The notes under the pieces were generated by a model. It worked only from the letters and a program-made list of their open reading frames with translations. It was not told the DNA's origin and ran no database searches. A program made the translations under genes and the position numbers. 64,000 nt of DNA from Rhizobium jaguaris (lineage in GTDB: Bacteria > Pseudomonadota > Alphaproteobacteria > Rhizobiales > Rhizobiaceae): contig NZ_CP032694.1 of assembly GCF_003627755.1 (NCBI RefSeq), positions 487,501-551,500 of the forward strand, read 5' to 3'. Below, piece by piece: positions 1-9,084 of this stretch (the stretch's first letter is position 1; each line of letters starts with the position of its first letter).

Positions 1-43
1 CCGCCTTGACGAAGGCCCTGCGATCGATCAGCCCGCTCCGCAT
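1..43 (-). CDS. DUF1513 family protein, N-terminal fragment (runs off the window)
   Basis: Only the first 14 codons lie in the window; translation from the ATG at 43 gives MRSGLIDRRAFVKA. The RR-A-F-VKA pattern resembles a twin-arginine export signal. It starts 4 bp after the stop of the imelysin gene on the same strand, so it should be the last gene of this operon. In rhizobia the gene after imelysin-oxidoreductase-imelysin is usually a DUF1513 protein, a putative periplasmic beta-propeller. The identity rests on position plus this start; the body of the gene is outside the window. Confidence 0.55.
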   Translation of the reverse strand, partial: MRSGLIDRRAFVKA

Positions 44-47
44 GCCA

Positions 48-1157
48 TCAATCTCCGTCAGCGAAGGAGAAGCCGGCGGAAAGGCCGATCGCGCCGCCGT
101 AATTATCACTGAATGCGGTGGTGAGGTCGCGGCTGACATTCAGCAGTCTGTCGATCTTGGCGCGCTCGGCATCATTGCCGAGCGCCGCTTCGATATCGGG
201 ATTGATCGTCGGCGCAGTCAGCGTCAGTTCCTTCAGCAGGCCGTCGATCTTGTCGGCAAAGTTGCGCTTGTCGGCCGGCAGAAGGTCGGCCATGCCGGCT
301 TTTTCCCAGAGCGTTTTCAGTCCCTCGATATTGCCGGACAGCGAGGCCCAGGTGTCGCCGGAACGCCAATAGATCGCCATTTTCGGCCGCGCCGCCGCAG
401 CGTCGCCCTTGTAGAAGGTCTCGAGTCGCTGATCCCTGACATTCCCCGCGCCATGCACGAGAACGCCGAGCAGCGCTGTCACCGCTTCCTTGTTGTCCAT
501 GAAGTCGTCGCTGGTTTTGCCGGGGTTCTTCCAGGACTTCTGCACACCGTTCGGATCGTCCCATTCGTCGGCGATGTCCTTGGCCGTGTTTTCGATATTG
601 CCGGCGACAGCCGCGCCATAGCGGCAGCGGAATCCCTCCTTTTCGGTGCTGAGAACACTGGAGCCGTTGCCGTAAAGCACATATTCCAGCGCCGTCAGGC
701 TCATCGAGGCCACGCTCTTGCCGGCGACCGCCTCGACCGTGGTGTCCTGCTCGTCGCCCTTGGCGATCAGCGCCTGCACCTGTCGAAGGCCGACGCCCTT
801 GCGGTCGGGATAGAACAGGATGTGTTCGAAGCGGTTCTTTTCGATGATCGGTCCAGTCTGCACGATCTCGATGCGCGACCAGCTCTTGACCGTGTCACCG
901 AAGGCGGACTGCGCGTTGGCGAGGCTTGCGGCGGAGGGATCGGCGCAGAGCGCTTTCATCGCCGTGGTCAGCTTTGAGGCACTCTCATGCATGGCGCGAT
1001 AACCGGGGCGGATGACCTCGTCGACAGCCTTCTGCAACACCGCCGGCACGGCTGCCTCGTTGAGCCCGGCGCCATTGGCCGTTGCATCCTGGGCGCTGGC
1101 GGGCAATGCCGCGAGGCTGAGGAAAAGGCTGGCCGCGAAAGGTTTCCAATGGCGCAT
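48..1157 (-). CDS. Imelysin family protein (second copy in the operon)
   Basis: 369 aa. Residues 1-22 form a cleavable signal peptide (hydrophobic run, then ASAQ), so the protein is periplasmic. The rest is the helical imelysin/IrpA-like fold found in iron-regulated proteins and in EfeO of the EfeUOB iron system. Its start overlaps the stop of the oxidoreductase upstream (TGATG), indicating translational coupling. The larger imelysin at 2760-4046 is a paralogue with a clearer GxHxxE motif. A role in iron acquisition is inferred from the family and neighbours; no enzymatic activity can be read from the sequence. Confidence 0.85.
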   Translation of the reverse strand: MRHWKPFAASLFLSLAALPASAQDATANGAGLNEAAVPAVLQKAVDEVIRPGYRAMHESASKLTTAMKALCADPSAASLANAQSAFGDTVKSWSRIEIVQTGPIIEKNRFEHILFYPDRKGVGLRQVQALIAKGDEQDTTVEAVAGKSVASMSLTALEYVLYGNGSSVLSTEKEGFRCRYGAAVAGNIENTAKDIADEWDDPNGVQKSWKNPGKTSDDFMDNKEAVTALLGVLVHGAGNVRDQRLETFYKGDAAAARPKMAIYWRSGDTWASLSGNIEGLKTLWEKAGMADLLPADKRNFADKIDGLLKELTLTAPTINPDIEAALGNDAERAKIDRLLNVSRDLTTAFSDNYGGAIGLSAGFSFADGD

Positions 1158-2713
1158 CAGAGGGACTCCAGAAAATTGATGAGGGCTTGCCTGTCGCCCT
1201 GCGGCAGGTTTGCGAATGTATTGCGGGCCTTTTCCGCCTCTCCTCCGTGCCAGAGGATGGCTTCGGTGAGAGTGCGGGCGCGGCCGTCATGCAGGTAGGC
1301 TTGCTGGCCGCTCACCGTTTGCGTCAGGCCTATACCCCAGAGCGGCGGCGTGCGCCAATCGCGGCCGGATGCCACACCGACCTGTTGGCCATCCGACAGC
1401 CCGTCGCCCATGTCATGCAGCAGGAAATCGGAATAGGGCCAAATAAGTTGGAAAGCCTGCGCCGTCGCCTTGCCGTCGCTGCCCTTGAGATCGTCGCGAG
1501 TGACGAATTTCGGCGTATGACAGGCAGCGCAGCCGGATTGATAGAAGATTTCCTTGCCGTGCACCACATCGGGAAAGCTCGCCTTGCGGCGCGCGGGCAC
1601 GGCGAGGTTCTCGGAATAGAAGGTGACGAGATCGAGGATCGGCCCCGGTGCCTCCGTGTCGCCGAGACGCTTCTGCACGCCGGTCGGCATGGCGAGGCAA
1701 CGTGCCTCTTTGACCGTGCAGTCGCCATAGGCGTTCGGCTGGTCGGGCGTGGAGATGCCGATATCGTTGAGGAAGGCGTCGGCGACCTGATCGCGCACGC
1801 TGGCATTCTGCGCCTTCCAGCCGAAGCGACCGAGCGCAAGCTGGCCGGTGCGATGATCACGGACCATCGCGGCGCGGCCGCGAATACCGTCGGCGTCCGT
1901 ATCATCGGGATCGGCATGAGCGAGGATATCGGCATCGGGAATGGCCTCGATCAGGCCGAGGCCGATCATTGGCGGCGCGATGCGCGGCGAAAGCGTGGTC
2001 GTTTGCTCAAACGGCCCGTAGGCGAGATCGGTCACACCATAGTGCGGCTTGCGCAGCGTCACGGTCTCGCCGGCAAGCGGCACCGCTTCCTCGCTATAGC
2101 GGACCGTCACCTTGCCTTCGGCAGCAAGGCCTGGCACGGCGAGATCTTGCAACTGTACGCCATAGGTGGAGTCCGGAAAATTCAACGCGTGAAAATCCCT
2201 GACCGCCCGCTCCTCTTCCGGCGTGACGGGGGGCCGCGCCAAGCGCAACACCATCGAGGTCGCTGCCGCTCCGGCAGTCTCGGGCGGATGGCCGCGGCCG
2301 TCGCGGATATGGCAGCTCTGGCAGGAGCGGGCGTTGAACAGCGGGCCGAGCCCATCGGACGCCTGTGTGGATGAAGGCGCCGAGACCCAAAGCTTGCGAA
2401 AAAGGGCGTTGCCGAGATGAAAATCCTGTCCTTGCTCTTGATTCAGATTGGCGGAGGGCTGGGAGAAGATGTCGCGAGTGATGGGATCGATCGAAGTAGC
2501 AGCACCGCCCTGCATTGCCTCGTAAGGCTCGGCTTTGGAAAAATCCGCAGTGGGACGAGTGACGTCCCGAACTCTCTTCAGGGTGTCGGCGGAAAGATCG
2601 GTGCGGACGGTCGGGAAATTCAGCGCATCGGCTGCCGCCAGCGTTACGGCAAAAACCACAAAGCCCCCTGCGAGGGCTGGCAAGATTGCGCGGCTAACCG
2701 GAATGCTGATCAT
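1157..2713 (-). CDS. Di-heme c-type cytochrome oxidoreductase (thiol-oxidoreductase-like)
   Basis: 518 aa, taking the ATG at 2713. A longer frame to 2830 would overlap the 3' end of the preceding gene, whereas MISIPVSRAILPAL begins a clean membrane/signal segment. Two heme c motifs are visible: CQSCH, followed by a GRG stretch, and CAACH near the C-terminus. This is the arrangement of the di-heme oxidoreductase family related to cytochrome c peroxidases. It sits between two imelysin genes, an order common in proteobacterial iron-regulated operons, so periplasmic iron redox handling is a reasonable inference. The substrate is unknown. Confidence 0.88.
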   Translation of the reverse strand: MISIPVSRAILPALAGGFVVFAVTLAAADALNFPTVRTDLSADTLKRVRDVTRPTADFSKAEPYEAMQGGAATSIDPITRDIFSQPSANLNQEQGQDFHLGNALFRKLWVSAPSSTQASDGLGPLFNARSCQSCHIRDGRGHPPETAGAAATSMVLRLARPPVTPEEERAVRDFHALNFPDSTYGVQLQDLAVPGLAAEGKVTVRYSEEAVPLAGETVTLRKPHYGVTDLAYGPFEQTTTLSPRIAPPMIGLGLIEAIPDADILAHADPDDTDADGIRGRAAMVRDHRTGQLALGRFGWKAQNASVRDQVADAFLNDIGISTPDQPNAYGDCTVKEARCLAMPTGVQKRLGDTEAPGPILDLVTFYSENLAVPARRKASFPDVVHGKEIFYQSGCAACHTPKFVTRDDLKGSDGKATAQAFQLIWPYSDFLLHDMGDGLSDGQQVGVASGRDWRTPPLWGIGLTQTVSGQQAYLHDGRARTLTEAILWHGGEAEKARNTFANLPQGDRQALINFLESL

Positions 2714-2759
2714 CTGGATCAGGGCGGCGGTATCGTCGGATGCCGCCGCCCTCCTTTTG

Positions 2760-4046
2760 TTATTTCTTGAAGACGGCGTTAGGATTATCGAGGCTGTCCG
2801 AGCCCTCAAGCTTGATTGTGCCGAGATCAAGGGCCGCGATGACGCGCTGGATGCTCTTCGTCTGGTCGAGCAGGCCGTCGATTGCCTTCTGGACGGTGGC
2901 GTTGCCTTCCTTGTTGCCCTCGCCGATCATCTGATCGTATTTCTCGACGGTCTCGCCGCGATGCACCAGCGCCTTCATGGCTGCAAGCGTGGTATCGAGC
3001 TTGCCCTCCATTTCCTTGTCGAGCGCCGGATCCTTGGCCTTGACCAGATCGTGCAGCGACGGGCCCTTCATCTTCGTGCCGTCGGCGCGCGTATAGCTGC
3101 CGGTATAGGCCGCAGCGATGCCGACGGCGTCGCCATTGTGCTCGTTATAAGTATTGTCAGAGAAGCAATCCTGCTCTTCTTCCGGATCGTGCAGCAGCAG
3201 GCCGAGCTTCATGCGCTCGCCGGCGAGTTCGCCGTAGGAGAGCGAGCCCATGCCGGTCAGGATGGCGGCGAGGCCGGCTTTGGGATCGGCTTCGATATGC
3301 TTGGTGGCTTCGCCTTCCGGCGCCCACTTGTCAGCCATGTCCTTGAGGTCGGCAACGAGCAGGGTCGAGGCCGATTTCAGATATTCGGCGCGGCGGTCGC
3401 AATTGCCGTGCGTGCAGTTCTTCAGGTCGTAATCTGTGGCGGGACGTGCGCCGGCGCCCGGGCCGGTGCCGTGCAGGTCCTGGCCCCAGAGCAAGAATTC
3501 GATGGCATGGTAGCCGGTCGCGACATTGGCGTCGACGCCGCCGGCCTGGTGCAGCGTGCCGGAGAGGAATTCCGGGGTCAGATGCGAAGCGTCGACATCC
3601 TTGCCGTTGATCTTGATCGTCTTGTTGGCGATGACATTCGCGACATAAAGCGAATTCTCGTCGCTCTCAGTGCCGTAGGAGGCGTCCACGTAATCGATCA
3701 GGCCTTCGTCCAGCGGCCAGGAATTCACCCTGCCTTCCCAGTCGTCGACAATCGGATTGCCGAAGCGATAGACTTCCGTCTGCGCATAGGGAACACGCGC
3801 CTTGATCCATGCGGCCTGGGCAGCCTTCAGCGTCTTGTCGCTGGGATCGGCAAGCAATGCGTCGATCGCCTTGTCCAGTGCCTGCGCCGTGGTCAGCGCA
3901 TCCTGATACTTGGCATGGCCCACTTCGGCGTAGTGCTTGATGATGGCGGCCGGCTCGGGCACGGCTGCAAGCGCCGGAAGGGTGGACATGGCGGTCGAGG
4001 CGACGGCCAGCGCCAGGGCGGCGCCAAAATTGACTTTCAGTTTCAT
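2760..4046 (-). CDS. Imelysin family protein (IrpA-like), first gene of the operon
   Basis: 428 aa with a signal peptide (residues 1-27, ending ALA). The GYHAIEFLLWGQD stretch contains the GxHxxE signature of imelysins, which is thought to bind a metal. It is the first gene of a minus-strand operon continuing through the di-heme protein, a second imelysin and a DUF1513 protein. An Irr-type palindrome lies 86 bp upstream of its start, which fits iron-dependent control. Likely a periplasmic iron-uptake component; the original annotation of imelysin as a peptidase is doubtful for this family. Confidence 0.88.
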   Translation of the reverse strand: MKLKVNFGAALALAVASTAMSTLPALAAVPEPAAIIKHYAEVGHAKYQDALTTAQALDKAIDALLADPSDKTLKAAQAAWIKARVPYAQTEVYRFGNPIVDDWEGRVNSWPLDEGLIDYVDASYGTESDENSLYVANVIANKTIKINGKDVDASHLTPEFLSGTLHQAGGVDANVATGYHAIEFLLWGQDLHGTGPGAGARPATDYDLKNCTHGNCDRRAEYLKSASTLLVADLKDMADKWAPEGEATKHIEADPKAGLAAILTGMGSLSYGELAGERMKLGLLLHDPEEEQDCFSDNTYNEHNGDAVGIAAAYTGSYTRADGTKMKGPSLHDLVKAKDPALDKEMEGKLDTTLAAMKALVHRGETVEKYDQMIGEGNKEGNATVQKAIDGLLDQTKSIQRVIAALDLGTIKLEGSDSLDNPNAVFKK

Positions 4047-4131
4047 GATCCTCTCCTGTGACAGCGGGCGCCGTCCGAAACTTGGTAATTTGTGTCATGT
4101 ATTAAAAACAAACTGGTGTCAAACACTCTAG

Positions 4132-4148
4132 TTTGGAATGATTTTAAG
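4132..4148. promoter_or_regulatory. Putative Irr box (ICE-like) upstream of the imelysin operon
   Basis: TTTGGAATGATTTTAAG matches the rhizobial Irr/ICE palindrome (TTTAGAA-N3-TTCTAAA) at 12 of 14 defined positions. It lies between the divergent imelysin operon and the HPP gene. Irr is the heme-responsive iron regulator of Rhizobiales, so control of the imelysin operon by it is plausible. The match was made by eye and was not scored against a matrix. Confidence 0.45.
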
Positions 4149-4260
4149 GCAGGAAATTATCTGGTCCGGCGTCAGCAATGGAATGGATTTGCTTGAAAAA
4201 GCGGCAGATGCAGGCCAAAAAGCGGGCACATTGATTTCAATTGAGTCTTCAAGAACTTCC

Positions 4261-4764
4261 ATGCGTCGCCATTTCAAGCATTTCATTCATCGCCATGAAC
4301 CGAAAAGCCATTGGCACGGACATCTGAAGTCCGGAGCTGGTGCCGTTACGGGCCTGGTTGCCGTCGGCGCTTTGACGATCGCAACCGGCATTCCGCTGCT
4401 GATAGCACCCTTCGGCGCAACGGCTGTGCTGATTTTCGGCCAGCCCAAGAGCCCTCTGGCACAGCCCGCCAATGTGCTCGGCGGCTATCTGCTGGCAGCA
4501 CTGGTCGGCAGTCTCGCCATGGCGCTGCTTCCGGGGCTGTGGTGGGCGGCAGCCATCGCCGTCGGCCTCGCCATCGCCGGCATGCTGATGCTGAGGGTGA
4601 CGCATCCGCCCGCGGGCGCCGTGCCCTTGGTGGCCCTCGGCTCGCATCTGTCGGCTTTAACACTCTTTATGGTGGTCGGTTTCGGCGGCCTGCTGCTGAT
4701 CGCCATCGCCGTGTTGCATCATCTCATTCCGCCGAAGCAGCAATATCCGCTGCGGGCGGAGTGA
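4261..4764 (+). CDS. HPP family membrane protein
   Basis: 167 aa from the ATG at 4261. An upstream in-frame start at 4138 overlaps the putative Irr box and adds an uncharacteristic leader; an ATG at 4180 is also possible. The His-rich N-terminus is followed by about four transmembrane helices and the family signature RVTHPPAGAVPL near residue 115. HPP proteins are small inner-membrane proteins, some linked to nitrite transport in plastids and cyanobacteria; the role here is unknown. Divergent from the iron operon; the start choice is uncertain. Confidence 0.75.
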   Translation: MRRHFKHFIHRHEPKSHWHGHLKSGAGAVTGLVAVGALTIATGIPLLIAPFGATAVLIFGQPKSPLAQPANVLGGYLLAALVGSLAMALLPGLWWAAAIAVGLAIAGMLMLRVTHPPAGAVPLVALGSHLSALTLFMVVGFGGLLLIAIAVLHHLIPPKQQYPLRAE

Positions 4765-4770
4765 GCCTTC

Positions 4771-6060
4771 CTACCCCTTCCGCTGCAGTCGGCAGAAGAA
4801 GAAGCCGTCGGTATCGGTCGAAGCCGGCGTCAGCGTGATGGTCTTGCCGTCAGAAGAGTGCGGCTTCGGCGCGTCGCTGCCGAATAAATTCTCCCAGGAA
4901 CTCAGCGCCTCGACCACTTCGAAGTCGGGATTGTTGGCCGCGAAGCGGTTGACCTGCATTTCATTTTCTTTCGGCAGGACCGAGCAGGTGACATAGAGCA
5001 GCATGCCACCGGGGCGGACGAATTCGCCAGCCTGCGCCAGCGCCTCTTGCTGCTGGCTGGTGCGCTCGTCGAGGTTCTTCTGTGTCAGTCGCCATTTTGT
5101 ATCGGGGCGGCGGCGCCAGGTGCCCGTGCCGGTGCAGGGGGCGTCCACCAGTACCTTGTCGAATTTGGCGCGCAGCGGGAGCAGACCGCTCCTTTCGTCG
5201 TGAACCTGAACATTGCGGGTGCCAGCGCGCTTCAACCGCTCAATGATCGGCGCCAACCGCCGGCGATCGGAATCATAGGCATGGACTTGGCCCTTGTTGT
5301 GCATCGCCGCCGACATGGCGAGCGTCTTGCCGCCGCCGCCGGCGCAATAGTCGAGTACCTGGTCGCCCTCTTCGGGCAGAACGAGATCGGCAACGATCTG
5401 CGACCCCTCGTCCTGTATTTCGAACCAACCCTTCTGGAAGGAAAGTTCGGCGGTGACATTCGGCAGGCGCGATGCCCCTTCGCCGGCGGGGATGCGGATA
5501 CCGTAACGGGCAATCTTCGAGGCATGGGCTCCCGCGCGTTCCAGCGCCTTCACCGCCTTGTCGCGGCTGGCTTTCAGCACGTTGGCGCGCAGATCGAGCG
5601 TCGGCCGTTCGGCCAATGCCCGCGCCTCGGCCAGCCAGCCGTCGCCGAATGCCTGCTGGAAGGAATGCTCGACCCATTCCGGAATATCGCCCTGGATATG
5701 GAGAGGCGCGTCCTCGATCCTGCGGGAGGCAAAGGCTGCCAGCGCTTCGGCGCTTGGCGGCTCGGGCGCGAATTTGTCGCCGTCGAGTTCGGCGGCCAGC
5801 GCCTCCGGGCTCAGGCCCCATTGGCGAAAGAGCACGGCATGGGCAAGCGCGGAGGGGCTGTCGTCGCCCATCAGCCAGGCATGCGACAGTCGCATGCGCA
5901 GAGCGTCATAGACGATGTTACCTATTGCGGCGCGATCGCCGGAGCCGGCGAAGCGATGGGCCAGTCCCCAATCCTTGAGGGCGTCGGCCACCGGTCGCTT
6001 GCGCGCTTCGATATCGGCAAGAACTTCGATCGCACCCTGCAGCCGGCCGCCCAGACGCAT
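4771..6060 (-). CDS. RsmB/NOP family class I SAM-dependent RNA methyltransferase
   Basis: 429 aa. A NusB-like helical N-terminus is followed by a Rossmann methyltransferase domain with a SAM-binding loop DYCAGGGGKT at 237-246. It has the two cysteines of RNA m5C methyltransferases: Cys309 in DAPCTGTG and Cys359 in VTCS. It probably makes 5-methylcytosine in rRNA; whether it equals E. coli RsmB (C967) cannot be settled from sequence alone. It is convergent with the HPP gene, with a 6 bp gap. Confidence 0.9.
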   Translation of the reverse strand: MRLGGRLQGAIEVLADIEARKRPVADALKDWGLAHRFAGSGDRAAIGNIVYDALRMRLSHAWLMGDDSPSALAHAVLFRQWGLSPEALAAELDGDKFAPEPPSAEALAAFASRRIEDAPLHIQGDIPEWVEHSFQQAFGDGWLAEARALAERPTLDLRANVLKASRDKAVKALERAGAHASKIARYGIRIPAGEGASRLPNVTAELSFQKGWFEIQDEGSQIVADLVLPEEGDQVLDYCAGGGGKTLAMSAAMHNKGQVHAYDSDRRRLAPIIERLKRAGTRNVQVHDERSGLLPLRAKFDKVLVDAPCTGTGTWRRRPDTKWRLTQKNLDERTSQQQEALAQAGEFVRPGGMLLYVTCSVLPKENEMQVNRFAANNPDFEVVEALSSWENLFGSDAPKPHSSDGKTITLTPASTDTDGFFFCRLQRKG

Positions 6061-6277
6061 TCACTATTCTCCTGCTTGCGCACGGCTCCGAAATCACATG
6101 GGATTGCCGGAAAAAGCACATGCGCCCACCAAAGTGTCACTGACACCTCATCAATCCGCACGAAATAAGCACGTGGCGGCAGATTATTGAGACGTCTCAA
6201 CCGCGTGGTAGCCGCGATTGACGGAGAGAGCAAGCGTCACGCCAAAACGCCGGGATCGTTCCCGACGAATCTGTTGG

Positions 6278-6646
6278 TCACTTTGAGGCGACGACCTCGT
6301 AACAAACGTTCGCCGTGCCGGAGGCAACCATGCCGATATCCTGTGCTGCAGCTCGAGAGAGATCCAGCACGCGCCCTCGAATGAAGGGCCCGCGATCGTT
6401 GACGCGAACGACGACGCTGCGGCCGTTATGTTTGTTGGTTACCCTCAGACGCGTGCCGAAGGCAAGTGAGCGGTGGGCGGCAGTAAAGGTACCCGAGCTC
6501 ATACGTTCCCCGGAAGCAGTCTTGGAATGTCCCCCGTACCATGATGCACCCCCGCATCCCGTTGCTGCAAATGCATCCGTGGAAAGGGTAGCAAAAGCGG
6601 CGGATATAGTTGCGATGATTGCAATAGAACGATTGATTTTCTTCAA
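6278..6646 (-). CDS. RlpA-like septal ring lytic transglycosylase family protein
   Basis: 122 aa. Residues 1-28 are a signal peptide (ending AFAA). The remainder is a single double-psi beta-barrel with the RlpA signatures ASWYGG, T-A-SGE and RVNDRGPF, then GRVLDLSRAAA. It lacks a C-terminal SPOR domain and is short for RlpA, so it is a minimal secreted DPBB protein likely acting on peptidoglycan. Cys31 and Cys116 could pair. Preceded by a long A+T-rich upstream region. Confidence 0.85.
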   Translation of the reverse strand: MKKINRSIAIIATISAAFATLSTDAFAATGCGGASWYGGHSKTASGERMSSGTFTAAHRSLAFGTRLRVTNKHNGRSVVVRVNDRGPFIRGRVLDLSRAAAQDIGMVASGTANVCYEVVASK

Positions 6647-7042
6647 ACCGATTTTCCCTCAAACAATTGAACTTGCGCCTTGTGAGCGGCGGGGGGCTTA
6701 AATCGGGCGAAAAATGGCAAAAAGGTGCCTGGTATTATCACGGAGTGTTACATCCTGTAACATTCGTGATTTGAAGCGAATTATATTACCAATAGCTAAA
6801 ATTAAGGCTTGGTGGAAAAAACCCAATGAAATCAGCTAAAAACCGAACGAATTTTCCCAAACTCTGATTGCAACGCAATAGATCACGAAATTTGAAAAAA
6901 TAATTTTCCGACTTCGCCTTATTTGCTGCCGCATTTGTGCAATTTCAGAGACCATTAACCATAAATATGGAGAAAATTGAACTAGCCAAAATGGGTTAGT
7001 AGGAATTTTCGTGCGATTCCTTAGGGCCGTTCTTGCTTTCGC
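6647..7042. other. A+T-rich intergenic region upstream of the RlpA-like gene
   Basis: About 400 bp without a convincing gene on either strand, clearly richer in A+T than its surroundings. It contains the perfect palindrome at 6746-6762 and should hold the promoter of the RlpA-like gene. No RNA gene was recognised. Confidence 0.6.
6746..6762. promoter_or_regulatory. Perfect inverted repeat TGTTACA-TCC-TGTAACA, candidate operator
   Basis: Two 7 bp arms separated by 3 bp, read directly from the sequence, lying 100 bp upstream of the start of the RlpA-like gene. The spacing and perfect symmetry suit a dimeric transcription factor site; there is no following T-run, so it is not a terminator. The cognate regulator is unknown. 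Confidence 0.4.
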
Positions 7043-7915
7043 TTAGCCCCGCCAGCGCCCCGAGGACCACAGTTCGGCGAGGGACATGCGGTATTCCGGA
7101 TAGCGGAATGGAAAGCCGAGCGCGCGCAGTTTTGCGTTCGAAACACGCTTGTTCTCACCATAGAACGAACGCGCCATGGGCGTCAGCTCCGCCGTTTCGA
7201 AGGGCTGTTCCGGCGGCGGCTCGACTCCCATCAAGCGGGCTGCTTCGACGATGACGTCCTGTGGCGGAGCGGGCTCGTTGTCGGTGATATTATATATGCC
7301 ACCCAGGCGGCGATCGGAGAGGAACTTGGCGCAGGCACCGATATCTTCAACGCGGATGCGGTTGAACACCTGGTTCGCCTTGATCAGCCGCCGCGCAGTG
7401 CCCTTTTCCAGATTGCAGAAGGCATTGCGGCCGGGACCGTAGATGCCGGCAAGTCTGAGTACGGAAACCGGGATGCCAAGCCTGATACCGACGCGATGCC
7501 AGCCGTCCTCCGCTTCGACCCGTTCGACGGAACGGTCGGCGACCGGATGTAAGGGTGTTTCCTCGTTGATCCATGCGCCTCTGTGGTCGCCGTAAACGCC
7601 GACGGTGGAAAGATAGCAAATCCATTCGAGCTTCGGCATGAATGCGCGGATATTCAGATGTGCCAGCCGCAGCAGTGGATCACCTACCTTGCCGGGCGCG
7701 ATAGACTGGATGAGATGCGTTGCGGATGTCATCGCCTCGCTGAGCGCCGGATAGAGCGTCTCGCCGTCGAAGACGAAAGCCTCGATGCCCTCCTTGGCGA
7801 GGAGATCGGTCTTGTCTGCCGAACGGGTCGTGCCGGTGATCCGAATACCGGGGCCGGCGAAAGCCTTGGCGATGGCCGTTCCGGAATAGCCGCAGCCGAA
7901 AATCATCACATGCAT
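7043..7915 (-). CDS. SDR family NAD(P)-dependent oxidoreductase (extended, YeeZ-like)
   Basis: 290 aa from the ATG at 7915, which overlaps the queG stop (TGATG). The upstream ATG at 7939 would run into queG. The N-terminal [16 protein letters not shown] is the glycine-rich nucleotide-binding motif of extended short-chain dehydrogenases. It resembles YeeZ-type epimerase-like proteins of unknown substrate. Translational coupling to queG suggests co-expression. Confidence 0.82.
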   Translation of the reverse strand: MHVMIFGCGYSGTAIAKAFAGPGIRITGTTRSADKTDLLAKEGIEAFVFDGETLYPALSEAMTSATHLIQSIAPGKVGDPLLRLAHLNIRAFMPKLEWICYLSTVGVYGDHRGAWINEETPLHPVADRSVERVEAEDGWHRVGIRLGIPVSVLRLAGIYGPGRNAFCNLEKGTARRLIKANQVFNRIRVEDIGACAKFLSDRRLGGIYNITDNEPAPPQDVIVEAARLMGVEPPPEQPFETAELTPMARSFYGENKRVSNAKLRALGFPFRYPEYRMSLAELWSSGRWRG

Positions 7916-9072
7916 CACGCAACTCCTGCCATCGTCCATTCCGCGCGGACATCCGCGTCCGGCTCGTCACCTCTTTCTGCAGCAAAACTGCGGAACTCGC
8001 CAGCCGTCATCAACCGCGACAATGCCCAGACGGCCATGCCACGCACCGCAGGCGAGGGATCGCCCGCCAGAGTACGGCATGTCGCGATCAACCCGCGCTC
8101 CCCAGAATTGCCGGCGGCGATCAGCACATTGCGAACGAAACGATCGCGGCCGATGCGCTTGACCGGCGAGCCGCTGAAGAAAGTACGAAAGGCGGCATCG
8201 TCAAGTGTCAGCAGAAAGCTGATCGATGGCTCCTTGAGGTCGTTGCGGGCGGCCAACTTCATCTCGGATGCAGCGCTGGCGAATTTGTTCCAGGGGCAGG
8301 CGGCGAGACAGTCATCGCAGCCATAGATTCGATTGCCGATCAGCGGGCGGAGCCACGGATCGATGGGTCCCTTATGCTCGATGGTGAGATAGGAGATGCA
8401 GCGGCGAGCATCGAGTTGGTACGGCGCCGGGAAAGCGGCCGTCGGGCAGGCGTCGAGGCAGGCGCGGCAAGACCCGCAGCGGTCGATCTCGGCTTCATCC
8501 GGATCAAGATCGGCTGTCGTAAACATCGAGCCGAGAAACAGCCAGGAGCCATGCGTGCGACTGACGAGATTTGTGTGTTTGCCTTGCCAGCCCAGCCCCG
8601 CTGCGGCGGCCAGCGGCTTTTCCATGACAGGTGCCGTGTCGACAAAGACCTTGACGTCTTCCTGCGACCGCGCGGCAAAGCGAGTGGCGATCTCCTTCAG
8701 CCGGCCCTTGATGACGTCGTGGTAGTCGCGATTTCGGGCATAAACGGAAATGGCACCTTTATCGGGCTTCTCCAGAATGCCGCGCGGGTCTTCCTCGGGG
8801 CCGTAGTTGAGACCGAAGACGGCGATGGAACGCACATCGTTCCAGAGCACATGTGGATTGCCCCGGCGTTCGCGCGTCTCTTCCATCCACGCCATGGTGC
8901 CGTGGAAGCCTCGCTCAAGGAATTGATCGAGCCTGATCCCTGCTTCGGGAATAGCGTCCGGCCGTGTGATCCGGCAGAGATCGAAACCCTGCGCCCTCGC
9001 TTCGTCGCGAAGAAAAGCGGTCAGCGTGTGCCGTCGTTTGCCTTCTTTTTCTGCTGCACGGTTTTCGGGCAT
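7915..9072 (-). CDS. queG: Epoxyqueuosine reductase QueG
   Basis: 385 aa cytosolic cobalamin and [4Fe-4S] enzyme that reduces epoxyqueuosine in tRNA to queuosine, the last step of Q synthesis. The cobalamin domain carries [10 protein letters not shown], with the likely catalytic Asp145. Two ferredoxin-type clusters follow, [12 protein letters not shown] (199-210) and [13 protein letters not shown] (from about 252). A C-terminal HEAT-like helical segment includes [12 protein letters not shown]. It lies between the FzlA-like gene (12 bp gap) and the SDR gene (TGATG overlap), so the three probably form one transcript. Confidence 0.95.
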   Translation of the reverse strand: MPENRAAEKEGKRRHTLTAFLRDEARAQGFDLCRITRPDAIPEAGIRLDQFLERGFHGTMAWMEETRERRGNPHVLWNDVRSIAVFGLNYGPEEDPRGILEKPDKGAISVYARNRDYHDVIKGRLKEIATRFAARSQEDVKVFVDTAPVMEKPLAAAAGLGWQGKHTNLVSRTHGSWLFLGSMFTTADLDPDEAEIDRCGSCRACLDACPTAAFPAPYQLDARRCISYLTIEHKGPIDPWLRPLIGNRIYGCDDCLAACPWNKFASAASEMKLAARNDLKEPSISFLLTLDDAAFRTFFSGSPVKRIGRDRFVRNVLIAAGNSGERGLIATCRTLAGDPSPAVRGMAVWALSRLMTAGEFRSFAAERGDEPDADVRAEWTMAGVA

Positions 9073-9084
9073 ATCGAGCCCTCG

